A stretch of DNA of 64,000 bases, taken from the NCBI GenBank assembly GCA_037976565.1, contig CP137670.1:12424600-12488599 (forward strand), read 5' to 3'. Shown here piece by piece: positions 46,167 through 57,159 of this stretch (the stretch's first letter is position 1; the number at the start of each line of letters is the position of its first letter). This stretch comes from Mesocentrotus franciscanus (Eukaryota > Echinodermata > Echinoidea > Camarodonta > Strongylocentrotidae). The translations under genes were made by a program, and so were the position numbers. The notes beneath the pieces are model-generated. The model ran no database searches. It was not told the origin of the DNA and saw only the letters and a program-made list of their open reading frames with translations.

Positions 46167-46565
46167 CTAACGGCGCATTTCTGTATCTTCTGTCCAGACA
46201 CTAGCTCCATATTTTGAATGAACGAATACAAGATGCCCCGTGGATGCTTCTTTGACAATGAAACTACGATCAGACTTATCACTAATCCGGGAATCGGCTA
46301 CCATTCCAAAACTGCCATTTCGATGTTTGATGGCATACGCCGTCACGGATCCATGGGGTGTCGGGAAGCCAATATAAGCTCCGCTTTCGATGACAGTTTT
46401 GTTCATTCCACCCTTGGTATGGGTTAGGAGAACCATGACGGGTGCTGATGTAGCATTTGCAATATGAGTGTTGTGTTGCTGGCCCACTCGACCACTCGAT
46501 TTAATAGCTTCGGCAATTTTAAGAATTTCCGATACACTCACGTCGACAGCTATTTTTTTTGCCAT
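46167..46565 (-). CDS. Small intracellular-type protein of unrecognised family, member 2
   Basis: 132 residues from the ATG at 46565. The open frame extends upstream to 46808, but the MAKKIAVDVSVSEILKIAEA start matches the paralogue's length and begins the conserved region. The layout is an N-terminal helix (5-30), THIANATSAPVMVLLTHTKG, GAYIGFPTPHGSVTAYAIKH, then DRSFIVKEASTGHLVFVHSK and a SVWTEDTEMRR end. The IAN[AL][TS] and [ST]F-[IV]K----G-L motifs align with the gene at 1881-2303, though overall identity is low. There is no signal peptide or membrane span. Function is not known to me. It may be intronless or may splice to 45333-45266. Confidence 0.68.
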   Translation of the reverse strand: MAKKIAVDVSVSEILKIAEAIKSSGRVGQQHNTHIANATSAPVMVLLTHTKGGMNKTVIESGAYIGFPTPHGSVTAYAIKHRNGSFGMVADSRISDKSDRSFIVKEASTGHLVFVHSKYGASVWTEDTEMRR

Positions 46566-47214
46566 ATTGCCCCTAATGTTAACTAGATGAATGCTATCAA
46601 TACACGGTGCATGCGACAAAGTGAACTGTTCTTGATCTGTGTAGTTGCTCAGTTTTATACTGAGAAAACCAAGTGATACAAAAATGGACTTTGAGACATT
46701 GATAAAACGTGACAACGTGTGATATTGTAATAAATTTAATTCATGCTCGGCCAAGGGTCTCACAAAACCCGAATAATGTTTACTTTTCAAACAATCTTTA
46801 TCCATCACTTATTATTACAAAAGGTTATTTACGAACGTTTGATAATTATTGCGAAATAGAAGGTAGTTCCTATTAAGTGTTCCTCACTATTACCGTTTTT
46901 TTCTATATTGTTTGGACAGTGCCGAACCCGTATTGTATCTAATCGGCTTTATTATCAAAAAGAAAGACCATGACCTAATCACAATGTTCACCGACGTTTG
47001 TAAATACACAAAATATTTCTTCTCTCCAACGACTTTTTCACTATCTCGTCTATGCATGGAAATCAGGAATAAAAGAGGAATTGTAACAAAAAAAGGTGAT
47101 AGATTGTCCCTATATGTAATGGTTCGTCTGGTTTCTATGTAATTTTTCGTATACTCATCCTATAACCATCATCACAGTAGCAAAAATATAAGAAATACAT
47201 CTCAGAGCTCTACA
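46566..47214. other. Upstream region of the 46167 gene
   Basis: It contains an upstream in-frame extension of 81 codons without family similarity and a 76-codon plus-strand open frame (46912-47142) with no recognisable domain. No clear promoter element. Confidence 0.4.
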
Positions 47215-47960
47215 AAGCAAATTGAGTGCATTTCAGCTGTCAATGAACTTTTCATGACGATAAGGAATCGTGTTGTGACATGCCTATCTATTAAAGTAGA
47301 CCGATTGATTAGATATCAAATGCCAACCAAGAAATATTTGTATTAGATTATCTTTGGAATAAAACAAGTGTTATAGGTTTTAATGATAATAGATAATCAG
47401 CTTTCTTCAGATTATTTATTGGGTATGTAACATATCTATTGCATTTTTAAGCACTGTCTTGATAAGCAACCGTCACCAGGAATTCAGCAAAAGAAAACTG
47501 AATGTTATAATAGTCCTATACAATAAAGTAAGAAAATATATATATAGCTTTTTTGAATATTACAAGAGGATAACATCTTTAGTCTACATCCCTAAAAAAA
47601 AAATCGGTTGTTCAAACCTCGTCAAACGAATTGGCCTCATTTTGATATATCATCTCTTCCTGGGAAACTTGAAATAGCCTGGCGTTTTATGGATTTATGT
47701 GATAACTAGTTCATGCATTACTAATTATCAACCATTAACCAAAAGCATAATGGGTTTAACACAAGACTAGAGATGAGATGTGGATAATCTTTTTTTTTTA
47801 ATTCCTTCATATTTCATTTTGTACAGGAACATAATTTGGCAATTTAAACAGTGAAACCGCTTTTGAAATCATGATCTTTAATGCTGTTCCATGAGTTGTA
47901 ATCGCAAATGATTCGCCTGTACGTAAAGAGTAAATCGAAAAAAAGTATCATATTGCAGGT
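47215..47960 (-). repeat. Inverted copy of the 4.85-6.0 kb dispersed repeat
   Basis: CATTTCAGCTGTCAATGAAC, ACGATAAGGAATCGTG, TAATCAGCTTTCTTCAGAT and AACTTGAAATAGCCTGGCG are the inverse of blocks at 5500-6000. 47832-47960 is the inverse of 4853-4975. Both repeat families are therefore adjacent and in the same order, suggesting one larger element. Confidence 0.7.
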
Positions 47961-48104
47961 GCCGTTGAGGTTTAGATTCGCTGCCGGGGCATAATCAAAA
48001 GGCATATCTAATACGATCGCAACCATTTTCAAAACATCAACTTAAGGGCATTTTCAGAACCATATTGTCTGTTCCATAGAAATCATTTTCGGATTACTTA
48101 ATAC

Positions 48105-48695
48105 GTGAACAAACAGACAAAGACACCGGTCTTTGGGCCTAACAAATGCCCTGTGTACCTCAAACTACCGTGGCGAGGGAAAGCTTCCCAAAAGTTTGAG
48201 AAACAGGTCAAGCAAGCCGTGTGCCTTGCATTTCCGACTGTTGAGCCGCGCGTGGTATTTACCACTACTAGAATGTTCGCATCTGTCCGTAAAGATGTAC
48301 TCCCTATTACGCAAACTAGCAATGTAATTTATGAATTCAAGTGCCGATGTGAAGCTCGGTACATAGGGCGTACAACTCAGAGACTTGCAGATCTAGTTAA
48401 ACAGCATGTGCCTTCCTTCATTCGGAACCGCCAGACCGGCGCGCGTTCACAACCGCCGCGCTCGTGCAAACAGGAAAACGTCCGTACGGCAGACAACGCC
48501 AACTCTGCCATCGCTCAGCACTTGCTGAACAACCAAGATTGCGCTGAACAATACTAGCTGTTCATCTTGGTTCAAAGTTCTCTGCCGAGCGAGAAACTTT
48601 ACTCATCTGCGCATGCTCGAAGCAACACAGTTGACCGACCCGCTTCTATGCAGACAGAAAGAGTTTGTTCGGACACTCGTATTATTCTAGCGATT
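48105..48695 (+). pseudogene. Penelope-like element, 3' fragment with GIY-YIG endonuclease
   Basis: The frame (to a TAG at 48555) reads YLKLPWRGKASQKFEKQVKQ, RVVFTTTRMFASVRKDVLPI, then YEFKCRCEARYIGRTTQRLA and a VKQHVPSFI segment. This is the linker and GIY-YIG-type endonuclease typical of Penelope-like retroelements, including the Tyr-Ile-Gly...Arg core. After a frameshift near 48560-48590, NFTHLRMLEATQLTDPLLCR then QKEFVRTL gives the usual C-terminus. The reverse transcriptase is absent. GC content is visibly higher than in the neighbours. Confidence 0.85.
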
Positions 48696-48858
48696 ATCCC
48701 GGTATAACGGCTGGCACAAGCCTAATTTACCGTTACTTTGATAAGCCAATCAGCGCTCGTTATATTCGCGCCTTGTTCCTTTTGTTCCCGTTTATATTTA
48801 TCGATTCGGCTTTCTGTTTCGGCAAAGCCTCTGGGATAAAGCAGAGAAAGGAAGACAC

Positions 48859-49254
48859 TTGTATAGCATCAATAAAAATGTAAATAATGTTTTTAAAATC
48901 AAAGGTTTGAACCGAAAGGATGAAAGATTAATTCACCAATTCAGACTTGGTAAATGTAACCTGAATTACTATAAATATCTAATTAGAAAACACGAAACTG
49001 GACTATGTGTAGAATGCCAGACGATAGAAACAATTGAGCACGTTTTATTATCATGCCCAAAATATGAAAGACAAAGAAGGAAAATGTACAGAGCACTAAA
49101 TACCAAAAATCCAAATCTAGGTCGATTTACTAGGAAACGAGGAATATATAGGAAAGGTGGTAGCTTTTTTAAAAGGCAGTGGAAGGTACAACGAACTGTG
49201 ATGCTCAGCTATAAAAATACAGTATTAATTACGTTTCGCTATATTATATATTAG
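48859..49254 (+). pseudogene. LINE ORF2 C-terminal fragment with Cys/His knuckle
   Basis: 131 codons containing RLIHQFRLGKCNLNYYKYLI and LCVECQTIETIEHVLLSCPK, then YERQRRKMYRAL. The R-----RLG--L pattern and C--C---ET--H-LL-CP-Y--QR are the tail of many non-LTR elements (Jockey/I/RTE-related and others). No RT or endonuclease is present. It starts within about 165 bp of the Penelope fragment. 49255-49601 holds nothing recognised. Confidence 0.7.
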
Positions 49255-49601
49255 TGACAGTGGTACTATCCTCGGTATAAATTGCTTCATTATATAAATT
49301 GTATAAATTGCTTCATTATACGGAGAGAGGCTTTAAACTAACGTCCTAACGTAATGAACTGATCGCAACTAATATTCAACCACTTCATCCCTTCCTTCCT
49401 AATGTATTCTTTAAAATAACAAGCTGCATAACAATACAGAAAATAACTATATACTAACAATTTACTGACATTGTTAATTTCATAAACACAACGCCGCTAG
49501 GCTATCGTCGATCCAACAGAGCAAAAGTACTAAGAGAGGACCAGTAACTACGCCCTCTCACACTGCCTGGCGAAAATCATCCAATGACGATGGAAACGCC
49601 A

Positions 49602-49993
49602 TTAAAGAGAAGATTGAGTTCTGGTCATGCGATTGCATTGTGAAAGAAACAGTGTGGAATCGATCAGAAAAGGTTGACAATCTGGCATATAAGTATTGGT
49701 GTGTACTGCAAGGTTCTGGAGTCATCAAAATGATAAGAAATTTGGCCCAGTCTTGGTAACGTTACAAGCACTGTACACAGAAAGATGTTTATGGGACTAC
49801 ACGAACATGTGGCATAAAAATCTGTCCCGATTTCTATGTTGTTACATGCCATATTTAGAATATTAAGGCATTTGAAGAGCCATGCTTTTCAGGGAACATT
49901 TTTAATCTGATGTTCTTCCACATTTGCAAAATAACAATGACAACATTCACAAATTATTTTTCATCTCTTCCCAGAACTCAACCTTCTCTTTAA
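49602..49993 (+). mobile_element. TTAA-flanked MITE, family C
   Basis: Starts TTAAAGAGAAGATTGAGTTC and ends GAACTCAACCTTCTCTTTAA, a near-perfect 20-bp inverted terminus including the TTAA sites. It is homologous along its length to 27671-28064. Confidence 0.88.
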
Positions 49994-50924
49994 TCTCAAC
50001 AACAACAACACCATCTGTTTCATTCTTGCGTTTTACGAGTGCAAGTCGAAAAGCTTAAGTCATGGCTCTCTTCAACGCTATTCTCCGATTTTGTAGTACT
50101 AATCATCTTTTCAATTAATACGTTATTGTCCTATACAATAAGAAAAAAAATATATATATATATATCTTATTTGAATATTACAAGGATAACATCTTTAGTC
50201 TTCATTCCTAACAAAAAAAAAAAGAAGGAAGTTCAAACCTGGTCAAACGACTTGGCCTCATTTTGCTATATCATCTCTTCCTGGGAAACTTGAAACATAC
50301 TGGCGTTTTATGGATTTTTATTATAACTAGTTCATACATGGCTGACTATAACCCATTCACCAAAAGTTATGTAAAATGGGTTAAACACGAGACTAGAGAT
50401 GAGAAGGGCCAGGGTTCGAATCCTAGTTAACTGCCTTCGCTGTCTAAGTTTCAAGTTTATTTATTTATCCTCAAGAGATCAACAGATTTAAAAAATATAT
50501 ATAAACACACAAATGTTTGACAATATATAAGATGAAAAATAAAAAGTGAGGAAGGCAGTGGCCAAAAAGGAAATAAACCTTCAACAATAACGACGTGCGC
50601 CCCCGCTCACACACTAGTTTATTCATTATGTACACAAGAATTACGCATGCATCTTGCGGTCGGAGAATCTTTGGGGAATAAGCGAGTTCGTAATTGCATA
50701 CTGCGCATGCGGCAAATTGGGGAACGAACTTTTCCAAAGGTCAGTTGAACATAAAGAGAGCTGAGAGAGCAACATAGGCCCTACTGTGGTTTTGTTTGTG
50801 CGCTGTACTGGCCTTTCCGTTGTGAATGATCACATCAGTCCCCGAAAATTATTTCTGAACGTCGGAATCGGTTCTGTATAATAAACTTTACTTGGAACCT
50901 GATCATCGGTAAAGTATTTTCTAC
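49994..50924. repeat. Dispersed-repeat fragments and SINE-like B box
   Basis: 50200-50400 matches 47580-47770 (GGTCAAACGA-TTGGCCTCAT, GGGAAACTTGAAA, GGCGTTTTATGGATTT). A GGTTCGAATCC B box at 50413-50423 may mark a decayed tRNA-SINE. (TA)n lies at about 50149-50164. 50560-50700 is related to 5240-5500 in inverted orientation. Confidence 0.55.
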
Positions 50925-51090
50925 GGATTTTTTGACACTCTGCCGGAGGAAGTCCCAGAAATCATTAATCTTTTAGAAGATCCACAAGTTCAACCAGAAT
51001 CAAAAGACAACTACTCAGTTGACCACACTTACTCTTCCGAATATGCCACCTCTTGCCCTTCTTGTAAGGATAAACATAGATATAGATGAG
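50925..51090 (+). pseudogene. Unidentified coding-like remnant
   Basis: The frame GFFDTLPEEVPEIINLLEDP, then SVDHTYSSEYATSCPSCKDK, ends in a TGA after HRYR. Acidic residues and a C-P-S-C pair look protein-like, and weak coding-like words continue after the stop. I do not recognise the source, and a mobile-element ORF is the likeliest origin. 51091-51389 has nothing else. Confidence 0.25.
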
Positions 51091-51389
51091 CTAAAACAGA
51101 ACTATATCTTCTACATCAAAAACTGTAAGCAACCAAGTTGAAGCAAAGCAAAGATATCTTCGTGACATCAATAGTATTTTCTCCGTTACCTGAGCTGAAC
51201 TTTACCTTGAACTTTCATCCGCCCAATTTGTATTGCTGTAATTATTATAATGCCCAGTAAGGTTTTTGTGCGTTTTTGTTTTATTTTAATGGTTCAAACA
51301 ACCAATCTCCTGCAGTATAAACAATCCAGAATACATCAGAGCAATTTTCTTACAAAAGACGAATCCCAGACCAGAGGTGAAGATTAGCT

Positions 51390-52440
51390 TTTAGGTCCGA
51401 TATCAACCGCGGAATAATTGTCTCCGGAGAATATGTCGTACAACCTGAAATACTTTCTGTAAAATTTAAATATGTTTCCTGTTTCCCGTTTTAATGCCGA
51501 AACATTTAAAAAACTTAAAAACTATTTGTCCATACATCGCTCTACCATAGGAAAGTTGCCGAAGATCGAAAAGCCTGTAATGACAACCCCATGAGAATGA
51601 CACATTTTCGTGTAGGCATTTCTCAAAATATTTTTCATTTTCAAGCATAACCTTGAAAAAAATCATATCACATAATCATTAGATAAATAAATATTATAAC
51701 TGTTAATCATAAATGCATATCTGTACTCCTCGTCTTAATTGGATTGATATTTTATATTCTTAAAAGTTTAATGTGTTTCCATTGGTAGGATGAACTACAA
51801 TCGTCCAACCTACGTTCCTTTGAAACACTCCAAGTACAGCTTGTAAGGCTTGTATGGATAATTATTACTTTCACCCTCATTTATGTTTATTTTAAATATT
51901 ATCACAAACTCCGTCAGTTGATTTTCCTTACTCCAGCGCTCCACTTAAAGTATTATGTACAGTCAAACCTGCCTTTAATAGTGACCATGTATCGATAAAG
52001 GACATTTTGTCTCCCTCGAGAAAGAAATGTGTGTTGTCGAACCTGTCTAGAAAGGCCGCCTGTCTACAGTGGCTACTTTCTCTGTTTCCCTCGGGTGGCC
52101 TTAGTAAACAGTTTTCACGCTATACACTGGTATACGCAATAAGTGTAGTAAATTAAAGCATATTAGTGGAATATATGTTAAACTTTTCCTCGGCCCTTCC
52201 TCTTTATTTATTGTTCACTGTTCAAGTCAAAGTTTAACATGATTAACTTCTCCCTGATAATATTTGGTTCTTTCTTTCTGGCCAAAAAAAGTTGGAGGAC
52301 ATCTAACTTAAAGTTTAAAGATAAGTAACGTATTACTGCCACGAGGGTCCATTGAAAATGAAAATTACATTGAAATGCGAATTCAAAGAAACAAAACTAC
52401 TTATATCACTTTTTCCTCAGAGAACAAGATTTTCCGTATT
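51390..52440 (+). repeat. Second copy of the 41867-43990 block lacking the middle 1034 bp
   Basis: See the entries at 41390-42273 and 43308-43990. The junction of the two parts is at 51780/51781. Confidence 0.78.
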
Positions 52441-53805
52441 TAGATAATCTCAATAGAAAAGACTTGATGTGCTTATTTTCATTTTCATTGAAACTGCATG
52501 ATATTTACACAGATATTCATATTTTTCTCTTATCTCAAATTATATACATGCAGTATACGTGCCAATTATCTTAGTTTTCTAACTACTATACAAAGAAACT
52601 TGAGTATCAAAGAAGCTTCATAAATTAATTTAGAATTGATAAATACTGCACAATCAGAATCTCACTCCGCAGACATTAGCACGATTGTAGAATGTAGTGT
52701 TCATTAAAGAATACAGGAACAACACATGGGTCAGGGGTATCAATTCCCTCAGTTTCCATAATTTCCTCGCCGATTTCTAAAAGCAATCACGGCGATGTAA
52801 GTATTGTTTTGAGGACCCCAGAGATTGTCCTCCACAGTTTTTTTCGATTCCTAAGACAGATTTCGCCAGCTGCTGCTGCTATTGCCATTTCATTTATCAG
52901 AAGATATCAGTCTGCTGACGATCAATTTATAAACTGCAATAAGGTTATTGAACTTTGAATCCTTTTTGCAAATACTGATCATCCACTGGAAAAAAAAAGT
53001 ATTGACTGATTTTAGAAGCAAGACCAGTCTTTGGCCCTCTATTGACGGCGGCATGATAAACGATAATGGTGTTCCTGTAGGCATAGACTTTTTTCTTCCC
53101 TTTTTGAAATCAGAGGATGGCAAATAAATTTCACGAATTAAGCAGCAAATTATCAACCAACACATAACTATTCATGTTATTAGGAAATATACGTGATCAC
53201 ATATCAATGTTCATCACGATTATATTGTCACAATGGTTAATACTGATCAAAAATAGAAAGTGGACAGTCTTTGTTGTTCACAACTTGGATATAAACCATC
53301 TATAAAATATAATAAGATATATACATCAAATCAACGAAAAAAATACTACTCTACCAATACCACGCTTCGATGGGCACATTCCTTTAACGGTTAGAAGTTA
53401 TGATTAGAAGGCAAGAAACTTGCCCCCCCCCCAAAAAAAAAAACAAACAAAAAATAGGAAGTAGCCATTCAAATATTAATGAGCATCTGCATCTGTAAGG
53501 CATTATTTTTCAATATTGAAAACAAAGAATGAGAAACAATGAAGGGGATTGAGCACTGGTTGTCAACTCTAGTCTCAGGACTGCATGGTTTTGACAAGCA
53601 AGGTCAAGATGCATTCCCTTTTATCCAAGATCTTGGACGAGCCATAGGATCAAAATTTTAATGACCAGATGCCCCATTTTTGTAATTTTCTTTCATGAAC
53701 TCATTACTTGTTAAATGGCTATGCTCACTCATGAATAAATGCTTTGATTCCAATTGCATATAATCTTTAAAAAAATTACTTTATGTTTACTTTGATACAT
53801 GAGTT
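52441..53805. other. Mostly non-coding stretch
   Basis: No repeat family is recognised. 53543-53661 is open in a protein-like frame (IEHWLSTLVSGLHGFDKQGQ, DAFPFIQDLGRAIGSKF, stop). It has no recognised homology or convincing acceptor, so it is only a remote exon candidate. Confidence 0.4.
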
Positions 53806-54045
53806 AAAGTTACAAGCACTGTACACAGAAATGTGTCTATGGGACTACGCGACCACGTGCGCGATATCTATTTGGTCCCAATAGATATAATAATTTACCA
53901 AATATATCTATTAGTAGGCGGTTTCCCGGCAAAATTTGTATCATCACGTATTAGTCAAAACATATTCTTTCACATGAATGGTAATGAGTGCTTCCATTTC
54001 ATTTTTTGAGAGAGGGGCGTTTCCAAAACTGGTCTTAACCTTTAA
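53806..54045 (+). mobile_element. TTAA MITE, family C, 3' part
   Basis: AAAGTTACAAGCACTGTACA, GCGACCACGTGCGCGATATC and the ending AAAACTGGTCTTAACCTTTAA match 7855-8111. The left half is missing. Confidence 0.75.
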
Positions 54046-55225
54046 CACTTTATTTTTTGCCGAGTATAGTTAAAAAATATATAATGATTAAGTTTTAGAG
54101 TTAGGTCAAGTTTAGAGATTACAAATAGTTTTTTGGTTTCATAAAGTTTCCGTTTCTGTTTTGTTATGAAAGTTGATTGAAATGTGCTTATATTTATTTA
54201 TATAAACTGAAAGAACAAGTCATGAAGAATTTATTGGGTGTATGTTAATTATTTTCCCTTGAAGTCAAAGGTTAGCATAATGATTGACATGTACAGTCAA
54301 GTACGGAAACCTTGAGTTCTAAATTGTGAGTGAAAAAGCCATTTAGTGGCCAACTGAAGTGATGAGAAAAAAATCATGACTGAAGATTGTTTTTGAGGGC
54401 CAAACGTCCTTATACCCAGAGCATCCTGGATTGTGGGTGTTCATTTAAAGTCGATTATGAAACATTGATGTATCCATAATTATTAAATGTCTAATAAGAA
54501 GTATAAGCCTGAACGAAGATAGTTTATTTTGGTCTTAGCTCAGTGAACATTGCACATAGGTAAAACAGTAATGTAGGCAATAACTATGTGCATCAATGCA
54601 ATGCACTTGTGTATATTATGTATGTAAGCAAATTAGCACACATAAATTGACTGTAACATAATAGACTAGTGTAAGGGCTATTAAGCTCCAGAGTCGGAGT
54701 CATTATATAGGAACAGGATTCTATGATGATATGAATTAATTTAGTGTATGATTTGGTGACAAATAACACCTTTTTAAACGCTGGATAAAGTTCAGCAGTC
54801 AATCATTTTGACCTAAGATAGAATGCATAGTTTGGCCAAGTTGAATGCTCGATCTGTTAAGGTCAATCAAAGTCGTGATTATGAATTACATTTTATACTA
54901 CATCTCATATGCAGTGCATATAAATTGATTGGTGTCAGTACAGACCATATGTACAATGTACCTTGGAAGTAATTCTATGTAAGGTTTAGATAGTTTGCAA
55001 GGTATGTCAGAGTCAGACTCAAAGAACGTTGATTTGATTTATTGTTGTATACATTGAACTCTAAGATAAAAATGAAAGGGATTATCATAATCTTGGGTTT
55101 AATGATGAACATACTTCTATAACTTGTTCAAGCTTAATAGATCTTACGGATATATTACAAGATAAAATATCAGAAATGTTTGTAGCATGTACATGTACCT
55201 TTTCATTGTATGTTTTGATTACAGT
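54046..55225. other. Non-coding stretch, nothing recognised
   Basis: AT-rich with no repeats or exons that I can support. It could be the intron or UTR of the gene end suggested at 55226-55840. Confidence 0.4.
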
Positions 55226-55840
55226 TTCACAGGATTAAGGAAAGAAGGAATCGATGTTGTAATCAAGACAGATTCGATGTTGATATAGAAGATCTATGTT
55301 ATCAGGGCAACCGAATATAGAACTTTTCAAATTTCCGTCGAAGCCTTCATCTTGTTTATTGTCAACGACCTCAACTACAGTCACAGAGTTTTACTCACCA
55401 CAAAAGACCACCACTTATAGTTTCAAACTTGAATTCAGAGATTTTGCACTGAATAAAATAAAACATTATTATGAACGAAGTTAGAGATGCATATTGAATG
55501 AAAGCACTTGAGAGAAAATCCAGGGTATATTATATATTTATTTATCATCTATTTCTTTTAATTTATCACGTATTTAAATAATTTTACAATGTTTGGAAAT
55601 AAGAAATAAAATACATGTTAAAGCTAACGATACATAACAATCTTTTTTTATATAACTTAAGACCATCTCGTCTTATATCGGTTTTTCCTTTCCCCTGGAT
55701 TCTTCCATTATGTTGCACTAATCCATTTGTATGTTTATGATTGGTTCTTTATTTATAATGTCACTGATGTTTAGATCTTTTAAAAAATATAGCTTCTATT
55801 AATAAAGTCAGTGTACCTCAATTCTTGTGTGTGTTTTACA
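55226..55840 (+). other. Possible terminal exon with polyadenylation site
   Basis: A GTTTTGATTACAG acceptor ends at 55225. One frame then reads FHRIKERRNRCCNQDRFDVD, then IEDLCYQGNRI, to a TAG at about 55318. Downstream, AATAAA at 55801-55806 is followed 20-30 bp later by a TGTGTGTGTTTT element, the arrangement expected of a functional cleavage/polyadenylation site. No partner exons are identified. The protein is not recognised. Confidence 0.3.
55801..55840 (+). terminator. Candidate polyadenylation signal
   Basis: AATAAA at 55801 with GT-rich downstream sequence at 55825-55837. Confidence 0.4.
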
Positions 55841-55851
55841 ACTGGTGAAAT

Positions 55852-55854
<3 letters not shown>

Positions 55855-55892
<38 letters not shown>
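55855..55892. repeat. (AAT)n microsatellite
   Basis: About twelve uninterrupted AAT units. Confidence 0.95.
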
Positions 55893-55894
<2 letters not shown>

Positions 55895-56209
55895 TAGAAG
55901 ATTTGTCAGGCGCCGAATCCACTTGAAAGCAAATGCTCAAGGCACATTTGTGAAACAAAAAGAAGCTTATAAAAGCATCTGCATAATGAACAAAGGAATA
56001 TGAGTAAGGTAGAACATACAAAAATGGAAGAACAATTAATTATATACCGAAATAAACAGACACGTTTTTAAAGATTATTTTAAACACTTCAACTGATCAG
56101 CTATTCAAATATTTCGAGGGAGAGCTTTTAGCACTAGCAATCTTCAACCAAATAATCAACGCAGTAATCCATGGTATACATTTTCTTATTTAGCTTGCAT
56201 TTTTTGTAC

Positions 56210-57035
56210 AAAAACTACAAGTCAAATTTACATTTGGAAAGGAAAGACTTTTGGAAACGGGACGATTTCCCCATTCCAACGTAACCACGTTTCAAGGACG
56301 AACAAACAAAAAGCTGTAACAATCTGTCTATGACAATTTTGTTGCAAGTTTTGTCCTGTGCATGAATTGGAAGAGAGACATTAACACACACACACATACT
56401 TATTTGTCTAATGAATATAAAAGTTTCAGGTTATTACACTATTGATAACTAATACGCTAGTGACTATTGTAATAAATATTATATACCTCTCTTTAGAAAT
56501 ATAGCCATCTGATTGGTCGAAATTGGAGTCGTGATTTTAGTCATGCCCGTAAAGAAACGAACAATGCCAGTAACGGTCAATAGTTCATGAGAAAGATTCC
56601 CGAAGGATTCCAGGAAACGGGAAAATAGTGAAATTTTGCTGATATCCCCATTGGTTTACGTATACAAAATTTCTTTGTGCGATTCCCGAATGATCGTAAC
56701 ATTCAGACAACTTTCCAGCGAAGATTAACAGGCAGTGTCTCAGATTTTCTGTGATGTTTTAACCAATCTTTACTCAAGAAAGGGATAAGGCAAGAATTCT
56801 TTATAGATATTTTTGTGAATTCGGTACATAAAAGATATATGGACTGCTTTAATATTCGAGGCATGGCTCACAATATATCTATACAATTAAAATTTGCTTT
56901 TAAAACTATTAAGTGATGGGCTTTTTGGATACGGGACGGTTCCTCCATGTTCACGTCATCAAGTTTCAAGGACGTAAAACAAAAACAAACAACTTTTACA
57001 ATCTGTCTATGACAACGCTAGTTTGGCATTTGTAT
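56210..57035 (+). repeat. Pair of about 120-bp direct repeats
   Basis: TTTTGGAAACGGGACGATTTCC ... GTTTCAAGGACG ... ACAATCTGTCTATGACAA at 56249-56345 recurs as TTTTTGGATACGGGACGGTT ... GTTTCAAGGACG ... CAATCTGTCTATGACAA at 56922-57015. The unit is unrecognised and non-coding. Confidence 0.65.
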
Positions 57036-57107
57036 GAATTGGGAAAGTAACAGGGAAAATGGATTATCCCCATTACTCATACCAGTTCTGTTTGGTTTTT
57101 GCAAATG

Positions 57108-57155
57108 AGAGAGAGACAGAGAGAGAGAGAGAGACAGAGACAGAGAGAGAGATAT
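57108..57155. repeat. (GA)n tract
   Basis: GAGAGAGACAGAGAGAGAGA and similar. About 100 bp further on, GGATTG followed by GTAAGT at 57257 is a strong donor-like site. It could end an untranslated first exon, but no transcript evidence exists. Confidence 0.85.
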
Positions 57156-57159
57156 ATAC

